DNA of 64,000 nucleotides. Source: Halorientalis sp. LT38. Its GTDB lineage: Archaea; Halobacteriota; Halobacteria; Halobacteriales; Haloarculaceae. The translations under genes and the position numbers were made by a program. Shown here in pieces: positions 59,049-64,000 of the stretch (positions are counted from its first letter, which is position 1; every line of letters begins with the position of its first letter). The DNA is taken from the NCBI RefSeq assembly GCF_037031225.1, contig NZ_JAYEZN010000001.1:2976001-3040000 (forward strand), written 5' to 3'. Below the pieces are notes generated by a model, which saw only the letters and a program-made list of their open reading frames with translations, searched no databases and had not been told where the DNA came from.

Positions 59049-60109
59049 ACGTCGCGCTCGACGACGAAGCGGGTGAACTCGGCGAGTTGCCGTTTCGGCT
59101 CGGGTTCCAGGTCGAGTCCCTCGAGGTGTTCTCGCGCCTGCTCGGAGAGCGACTCGGCTCGCTCGCGTGCGTATTCGATGCTGCCCGTCGACTGGAAGAG
59201 GTCGAGCGTCCACTCGATCTCCTCGTCGGTGTTGTCGTCGGCCCAGAGGATCTCCTCGAGGCGGGCGGCTTCCTCTGGCGACGCCTGTTCCATGGCGTGG
59301 ATGACCAGCAGCGTCTTCTTGCCCTCCCGGACGTCGTTGCCGTAGGCCTTGCCGAAGTCGCCGGCCTGGTCCAGGGAGTGCTCGACGTCGAGGATGTCGT
59401 CGCCGATCTGGAAGGCGATGGACATCTGCTGGGCGTACTCGGCGACGGCGGTCTCGACGGATTCGGGCTGGCCGGTGACGATGGCGGCCAGTCGCGCCAC
59501 GATCCGGCCGAGACAGCCGGTCTTGCAGGCGCACATCTCCAGGTACTCCGCCTCGGAGATGTCGATCTCCCGGTCGTTGTGCCAGGTGATGTCCATCCCC
59601 TGACCCAGGTGCGTGCGGTTGAGCTCGTGCATGAGCATCTCGTAAGCCGCGAGCCGCGTCCCGTCGTCCAGATCGCCCGGGTCGTGGGTGATGATCTTCA
59701 GCGGGAGGAAGTACATCGCGTTGCCCGCGTTCAGGGCGATGTCCGTGCCGTATTCGAGGTGAATCGCGGGCTCGCCCCGCCGCATCGACGCGTCGTCCTC
59801 GACGTCGTCGACGACGATCGTCCCGTTGTGCAGGATCTCCGGGATGCAGGCGTAGGGCAGGTACGCCTCCGGATCCTCGCCGAAGCCCTCGATCAACAGC
59901 AGGCAGAGGACCGCCCGCCACCGCTTTCCCCCCCGGTCCAGCAGTTCCCAGATCGGATCGGCCAGGGCTACCTGGATCGCCGCCGGATCGTACTCGTGAA
60001 CTGCCGGGCCGAAAAACTCCGCGAGATACCCCTCGTCGACGGTCCGCGGGAGCAGTTCCTCGATGGTCTCGTCGACCACCGGTCGCCACTCCGCCAGAAC
60101 CTCTCGCAT
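59045..60109 (-). CDS. Isoprenyl (geranylgeranyl/farnesyl) diphosphate synthase
   Basis: A 354-residue all-helical prenyltransferase. The first Asp-rich motif is DDVEDDASMRRG, the second GDDILDVE; GGKRW precedes them as substrate clamp. It condenses isoprenyl units for archaeal lipids or quinone tails. Ala/Glu-rich tail. ATG 60109 (MREVLAEW) is used. The chain-length residue before the first motif is Val/Thr-type, so product length is uncertain. Its stop overlaps the convergent zinc-finger gene. Confidence 0.92.
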   Translation of the reverse strand: MREVLAEWRPVVDETIEELLPRTVDEGYLAEFFGPAVHEYDPAAIQVALADPIWELLDRGGKRWRAVLCLLLIEGFGEDPEAYLPYACIPEILHNGTIVVDDVEDDASMRRGEPAIHLEYGTDIALNAGNAMYFLPLKIITHDPGDLDDGTRLAAYEMLMHELNRTHLGQGMDITWHNDREIDISEAEYLEMCACKTGCLGRIVARLAAIVTGQPESVETAVAEYAQQMSIAFQIGDDILDVEHSLDQAGDFGKAYGNDVREGKKTLLVIHAMEQASPEEAARLEEILWADDNTDEEIEWTLDLFQSTGSIEYARERAESLSEQAREHLEGLDLEPEPKRQLAEFTRFVVERDV

Positions 60110-60244
60110 GTGCAACCGGTCACGCCCGGTCCTCAAAAGTGTTCAGAAATGCGCCCGCTCGACTCCCTTCGGCGGGGCGGGCAGGGGACCCGCGCGCACG
60201 TCGATACCGCACGCTTTTGCCCGCCGGGTCCCCAGGGGGGACCG

Positions 60245-61015
60245 ATGAGCGATCCAGCCGAGCGCCCGGTCGTCGGCGTCCTGGGCGAGTCCGCCGAGCC
60301 GATCGTCGCCGCCGTCGAAGCCGCCGGCGGACGCGCCGAGACCGGTGACACCGACGCCGTCTACGGAGTCTCGCCCGACGCGCTCGTCGCCGTCGGCGAG
60401 GCACCGCTACTGGCGCTCGCTTCCCGCTCCGACGCGCCGTCGGTTCCGATCCTCCCGGTCGACGCCGGCGAGTGCGTGCCGTCGGTTCCCCGGTCGGCCG
60501 TCACTGACGCCGTCGACGCGCTCGTCTCCGGTGGGGGCGACGTGGCGGCCTATCCGGTCGTCGGCGTCCGCGTCGACGGCGCGGTCCGGGCCCGCGCGCT
60601 GCTGGACGTGACGCTTTTGACCGCCGAGCCGGCCCGGATCTCCGAGTACGCGGTCGTGACCGGCGACGATACCGTCGCCCGCTTCCGCGCAGACGGCGTC
60701 GTGGTCGCGACGCCCGCCGGTACGCACGGCTACACCCGCCGGGTCGACGGTCCGGTCGTGGCCGCCAACACGGGCGTCGCGGCTATCACCCCGATCGCTC
60801 CCTTCGCCACGGACGCAGATCGCTGGGTCCTCGACCTCGAGCGCGTCTCCCTGCGCGTCGAGCGCGACGAGGTCCCAGTCGAGCTGCTCGCCGACGACCG
60901 TCGGATCGGGGGCATCGATCCGGGGGTTCCCGTCTCCCTCTCGGTCGTCGACGACCTCTCCTTGCTCACGGTGTCGGCGAGTCGGTCGCCGCTTCGGGTG
61001 CCGACCGACGAGTGA
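60245..61015 (+). CDS. Divergent NAD-kinase-like protein
   Basis: A 256-residue protein with the NAD-kinase fold order: N-terminal Rossmann half (VVGVLGESAEPIVAAVEAAG) and C-terminal beta half with VVVATPAGTHGYTRRVDGPV, the counterpart of the TPTGSTAY substrate loop. The GGDGT phosphate-binding motif expected near residue 50 is replaced by AVGEAPLL, and Asp is lost, so kinase activity is uncertain. TATA-like GCTTTT lies 30 bp upstream. Haloarchaea often carry this second, diverged copy (memory). Confidence 0.8.
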   Translation: MSDPAERPVVGVLGESAEPIVAAVEAAGGRAETGDTDAVYGVSPDALVAVGEAPLLALASRSDAPSVPILPVDAGECVPSVPRSAVTDAVDALVSGGGDVAAYPVVGVRVDGAVRARALLDVTLLTAEPARISEYAVVTGDDTVARFRADGVVVATPAGTHGYTRRVDGPVVAANTGVAAITPIAPFATDADRWVLDLERVSLRVERDEVPVELLADDRRIGGIDPGVPVSLSVVDDLSLLTVSASRSPLRVPTDE

Positions 61016-61071
61016 GCGTTCGCCCGCGCCGATTGGAAAAACACTAAAGCCTCACGGACGCAGTCCCGCGT

Positions 61072-61512
61072 ATGGAACCATCGGTAACGCTGTTCGGCCC
61101 GCTGGACGCGATCCTCGGGGGCCAGATGGAGTACGTGCTGCTGGCGCTCGCGGTACTCAACATCGGGACCCGGCTGTTCGCACACCGGTCACACGTCAAA
61201 CAGGCCGACGAGGGCGGTGCCGAATCGATCTCGCGCAACCCGATCCACGCCGCGACCAACGTCCTGTTCGTGCTCGCGGCGTTCTACTACGCCACCCTCC
61301 ACGCCCATTCGGGCGTCGTCATCTCGGTGCTCGTCGTCGGCGTGTTCATCGCCGACTTCTTCGAGTTCGAGGCCCGCAAGGTGGAAGCCCGCCGCGGCAT
61401 CGAGATCGAGCGACCCAAGGGCGCGATCGGTGCGTCGCTGCTCGCCCTGCTCTACGCCGGGTACCTCGCGATCTTCTTCCTCTTCGAGGGCGTCGTCTCG
61501 AGCGTCATCTGA
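61072..61512 (+). CDS. Small membrane protein of the cytochrome-b-complex neighbourhood (DUF7313-like)
   Basis: A 146-residue protein with four hydrophobic helices (about 18-36, 62-78, 83-98, 120-142) and a basic loop. In haloarchaea a protein of this kind (DUF7313, from memory) accompanies the cytochrome bc genes, here transcribed convergently 437 bp away. TATA-like CTAAAG is about 28 bp before the ATG. No function is known to me. Confidence 0.7.
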   Translation: MEPSVTLFGPLDAILGGQMEYVLLALAVLNIGTRLFAHRSHVKQADEGGAESISRNPIHAATNVLFVLAAFYYATLHAHSGVVISVLVVGVFIADFFEFEARKVEARRGIEIERPKGAIGASLLALLYAGYLAIFFLFEGVVSSVI

Positions 61513-61948
61513 TCGCCACGGCGCGCTCGTCGTTCCCGTTTCGACACCACTCGACCCCGAGCCGTCGCCACGATCAAACGCCGAACCGTCCGTCTTCACA
61601 GGTCGCGTCCTGCACTGCGATGACGCTCGGGGGTACGCCGGCGCCACGCCCGCAGCGCGCCTGTCGCTTCGGCGTGCCCCTCGGCACAACACCGTCGTCG
61701 ACACAGCGTGTCCGTTACCACGCGTGACAATCGCCGGAGCGCATCCATCGCGACAGCCTATCCACCGCCACAACGTGTCCGTCGCCACGGTGTGAACTAA
61801 CCGGCCGGCTACCGCCAGCGCTCCACGTCTGCTGCACGGACGGCTCTCCGGGGGGTGGGCTCACACAGTCTCGACGCGTGGCTGTTAGGAGACGAGACGC
61901 ACGGAGAAACGCGTGTCGCGGTTCCGCCAGTCGACAGTTCCGCCCGCT
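61513..61948. other. Intergenic region without a recognised gene
   Basis: About 435 bp between two convergent genes. The words CGTGTCCGT-ACCACG and CGTGTCCGTCGCCACG recur (around 61,705 and 61,770) as imperfect repeats, and the plus strand is C/A-rich. No credible frame, hairpin terminator or RNA gene was found. One frame open to 61,795 is arginine/serine-rich and looks like a shadow. Confidence 0.5.
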
Positions 61949-62215
61949 TCAGCTCTTCCGGTCGGCCCAGGCCTCCCGGCCCTGTTCGACCAGCGGGATG
62001 ACGACCCAGAAGGTCAGCGCACCGAGGATCGCGAACCAGAACAGCATGTCCTTCAAGAGTAGTGCGATGCTCCCGTAGGCGCCCGGATCCGTCGGCGGCG
62101 GCCCGATCAACTGCCCCGACTCGAAGCTGGAGGTGGTGTACCAGCCGGCGAGCACCATCCAGGCCAGCCCCGCGGTCGTGAAGATCCCGAGGCCCTTGGC
62201 GAATTCGTCAGCCAT
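61949..62215 (-). CDS. Small two-helix membrane protein of the cytochrome b operon (DUF7314-like)
   Basis: An 88-residue protein with two membrane helices (about 9-26 and 52-73) and a basic tail. It overlaps the upstream gene by eight bases and follows the cytochrome b genes on the same strand, so it is probably the last subunit-like gene of that operon. The name DUF7314 is from memory. Function unknown. Confidence 0.75.
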   Translation of the reverse strand: MADEFAKGLGIFTTAGLAWMVLAGWYTTSSFESGQLIGPPPTDPGAYGSIALLLKDMLFWFAILGALTFWVVIPLVEQGREAWADRKS

Positions 62216-62591
62216 TATCCGTGTGTTCGTCGGTGTCGTCTTTAGACTTTCCCATTCCCGCCGCCTGGAACCGCGTCGAGAACGCGTACGCCGCCGCTCC
62301 GACGAGGATCAGACCGATGGCGAGCAGTGCGGCGACCGGCCGGATCTCCGACAGCGAGGCCGTCGCTCGGTTGGTCGCCGAGTCCAGCAACACGAACCCC
62401 CCGACCACCGTAATGATGGCGAACAGCGTCGTAAAGACCGTGACCGCCTTGTACACCCGCATCGGCACCTCGACGCCGCGGGCGTCGTCGGACTCGTCGG
62501 CAGAACTGCCGTCGCTCGCCGGGTCGTCGCCGGCCTCGTCGCTGGCGTCGTCGTCGGGCGAAACTGACCGGTCGCGGTCGTCTGGTGTCAT
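62208..62591 (-). CDS. Small membrane protein of the cytochrome b operon (DUF7315-like)
   Basis: A 127-residue protein with an acidic Ser/Asp-rich N-terminal 40 residues and two membrane helices (about 50-68 and 85-108), ending in a charged tail. It lies 46 bp after the cytochrome b C-terminal subunit and overlaps the next gene. Likely an accessory subunit of the complex; this is inferred from position only. Confidence 0.75.
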   Translation of the reverse strand: MTPDDRDRSVSPDDDASDEAGDDPASDGSSADESDDARGVEVPMRVYKAVTVFTTLFAIITVVGGFVLLDSATNRATASLSEIRPVAALLAIGLILVGAAAYAFSTRFQAAGMGKSKDDTDEHTDNG

Positions 62592-62637
62592 TGGGACGGG
62601 AAACAGAAGCGGGCGTTCGAGACGGCCGTCGCGCCGG

Positions 62638-63450
62638 TCACTTCGGCGGTCGCAGCCGGTAGTAGCGACGGTTGAGGGTGAACATGTACCCCTCGCGCAT
62701 CGACTTGAGGATCGCGTAGCTGATGAACCCTGCCACGAACGGCAGGAGGAACGTCAGGTCGAACAGCAGGTGCGAGTCCATCGGTGCCAGGTTCTTCACC
62801 GACAGCGTGGCGATGGTGAACGCGAAGACGACGCCGAACACGCCGACCGACGCCCAGAAGGGCTGTTCGACCGGGCGCCGGGCGGCCCCCTTGTTCAGGA
62901 AGGGGACGATGGTGATCGCGCCGACGACGACCAGGTTCGCCAGGACGCCGTACGTGCGGTCCGCCATCAGCTTCTGGCCCCCCAGAAGCGCCAGCTCGGG
63001 GTTGAGCGGGCCGAGTTTGAGCAGGCCGAACGACCAGTAGAGATACCAGTCGGGCAGGATGACCGCGGGCGTACTCGAGGAGTCCGCCGGCGGCAGCATC
63101 TCCGGGGGCAGCGTCGCCGAGAGGAACACGATCATGCCGACGAAGAAACTCGTCAGCGCGAGGTTCCGGATCATCTCGTGGGGCCAGGCCGGGAAGCCCA
63201 GCACGTCACGTTCGACGTAACTCGACTCCTGGCGCAGGTCCTGGTCCTCGCGGCGCGCCCGCTCGAAGTACTCGTAGGTCAGCCGGGAGAGCCCCTGCGT
63301 GCGCTCTTTGCGCTCGCTCCACGTGGGGGTCTCGTCGTCCGGCGGGACGATTCCCGTTCCGCCGTCAGACCGTAGGTCTGACGAGGTCCCGCTCTCTTCG
63401 TTCACGGGACCGCCGTCCGTTTCCGTCTCCGGAGTGTCGTTGTCGCTCAT
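62638..63450 (-). CDS. Cytochrome b complex, C-terminal (subunit IV-like) protein
   Basis: A 270-residue protein with a long hydrophilic N terminus (about 85 residues) and three to four helices. PDWYLYWSFGLLKL is the Qo-site PDWY/PEWY motif of the cytochrome b C-terminal half. It completes the quinol oxidation site with the next upstream gene. Split cytochrome b (b6 + IV type) is usual in haloarchaea. Its start is four bases after the b N-terminal stop. Confidence 0.92.
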   Translation of the reverse strand: MSDNDTPETETDGGPVNEESGTSSDLRSDGGTGIVPPDDETPTWSERKERTQGLSRLTYEYFERARREDQDLRQESSYVERDVLGFPAWPHEMIRNLALTSFFVGMIVFLSATLPPEMLPPADSSSTPAVILPDWYLYWSFGLLKLGPLNPELALLGGQKLMADRTYGVLANLVVVGAITIVPFLNKGAARRPVEQPFWASVGVFGVVFAFTIATLSVKNLAPMDSHLLFDLTFLLPFVAGFISYAILKSMREGYMFTLNRRYYRLRPPK

Positions 63451-63454
63451 TGTA

Positions 63455-64000
63455 TTAGTGTGGTTCCGCGATGCCCTGCATCCAGACGATGCCGATGTGG
63501 ACGGCGATCAGCGCCGTCACGATGAACGGCAGGAAGAACACGTGCAGGATGTACATCCGTTGCAACGTGGCCTGCGTCAGCGTGAAGCCGCCGAACAACA
63601 GCTGCGCCGTCCACTCACCGGCCAGCGGGATCGACAGCGCCATCTCGACGCCGATCTGGCCCGCCCAGTAGCTCAGCTGGTTCCAGGGGAGCAGGTAGCC
63701 GCTGTACCCGAAGACCATCGTCAGCGAGATCAGCACGATGCCGATGATCCAGTTGAGCTCGCGGGGCTCCTTGTACGCGCCCGTGAAGTACACCCGCAGC
63801 ATGTGCAGGAACACCGCCGCGGTCATCACCTGGGCGCTCCAGCGGTGGATCGACCGGAGCATGTACCCGAAGTTCAGCTCCGTCATGATGCTCGTCACCG
63901 ACTGGTAGGCGACCGTCGGGTCTCCCGTCGCGCCTGCGGCCGCGGGGGCGTAGTAGAACCCAAGCAGGGCGCCCGACACCGCCGCGACCAGATACGCGAG
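63455..64000 (-). CDS. Cytochrome b N-terminal (b6-like) subunit, partial
   Basis: The gene enters from beyond base 64,000; 181 residues are visible without a start. Heme ligands are in SIHRWSAQVMTAAVFLHMLR (two His in one helix) and ILHVFFLPFIVTALIAVHIG (two His in the next), the four axial ligands of the two b hemes. GYSGYLLPWNQLSYWA lies between. It transfers electrons from quinol in the membrane. A Rieske protein would be expected further upstream. Confidence 0.93.
   Translation of the reverse strand, partial: LAYLVAAVSGALLGFYYAPAAAGATGDPTVAYQSVTSIMTELNFGYMLRSIHRWSAQVMTAAVFLHMLRVYFTGAYKEPRELNWIIGIVLISLTMVFGYSGYLLPWNQLSYWAGQIGVEMALSIPLAGEWTAQLLFGGFTLTQATLQRMYILHVFFLPFIVTALIAVHIGIVWMQGIAEPH

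Overview
The window is a GC-rich, gene-dense stretch of a haloarchaeal (class Halobacteria) chromosome. This rests on very acidic predicted proteins, archaeal ribosomal proteins L11, L1, L10 and L12/P1, diphthamide and F420 biosynthesis genes, a CetZ tubulin-like gene, an S-layer glycoprotein beside an archaeosortase, Tat/lipobox secretion signals, and frequent leaderless starts with a TATA element about 27 bp upstream. A family such as Haloarculaceae is plausible but not provable from this window. No plasmid, virus, CRISPR array, rRNA, intact IS element or Orc1/Cdc6 gene was seen.

Layout. 1-9,900: housekeeping and mixed genes (cobalamin adenosyltransferase end, MBL hydrolase, tRNA-Val with a low-GC zinc-finger gene beside it, cytochrome P450, M48 protease, TrkA with two stand-alone RAM/AsnC-like proteins, thymidylate kinase, NDUFA9-like SDR). 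10,000-18,400: an overlapping operon cetZ - membrane protein - cofC - cofG, then a 7TM sensor kinase, an HTH-10 regulator and cofH, so three F420 genes lie close together. 18,460-23,456: a codirectional three-gene cassette in which two paralogous PH-like/helical-repeat proteins flank an N6-adenine DNA methyltransferase; this is the best candidate for an undescribed system. 23,800-28,900: an actin-like protein next to an ArlD/E-domain protein, a palindrome-rich intergenic region, CorA behind a small upstream ORF, a pilin and a TctA-like permease. 28,893-35,275: two related 7TM sensor kinases flank the L1-L10-L12 operon and share hairpin-forming in-frame repeats in their ATPase domains. 35,500-42,000: gamma-glutamylcysteine ligase, L11, a KhtTU-like K+/H+ antiporter pair, a DRG GTPase and a double VOC protein.

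42,250-48,170: S-layer glycoprotein (with a 37-codon upstream ORF in its leader), archaeosortase A, dphB and trm5b. 48,225-51,570: palindromic repeats, tRNA-Thr with a duplicated 3' end, then a cupredoxin - ZIP transporter - two-domain multicopper oxidase cluster, probably a metal oxidation/uptake module. 51,968-64,000: a degenerate sulfatase-fold protein, two signalling proteins, heme-copper oxidase subunit III, an isoprenyl diphosphate synthase, a divergent NAD-kinase-like protein, and the 3' part of a cytochrome b complex operon that runs off the end.

Together the genes cover cell-envelope construction and anchoring (S-layer + ArtA), cytoskeleton/shape candidates (CetZ, actin-like), F420 synthesis, potassium homeostasis, respiration and a dense set of sensor kinases. 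Starts were chosen by homology, overlap, Shine-Dalgarno or TATA spacing; functions are inferred from motifs read by eye without database searches.
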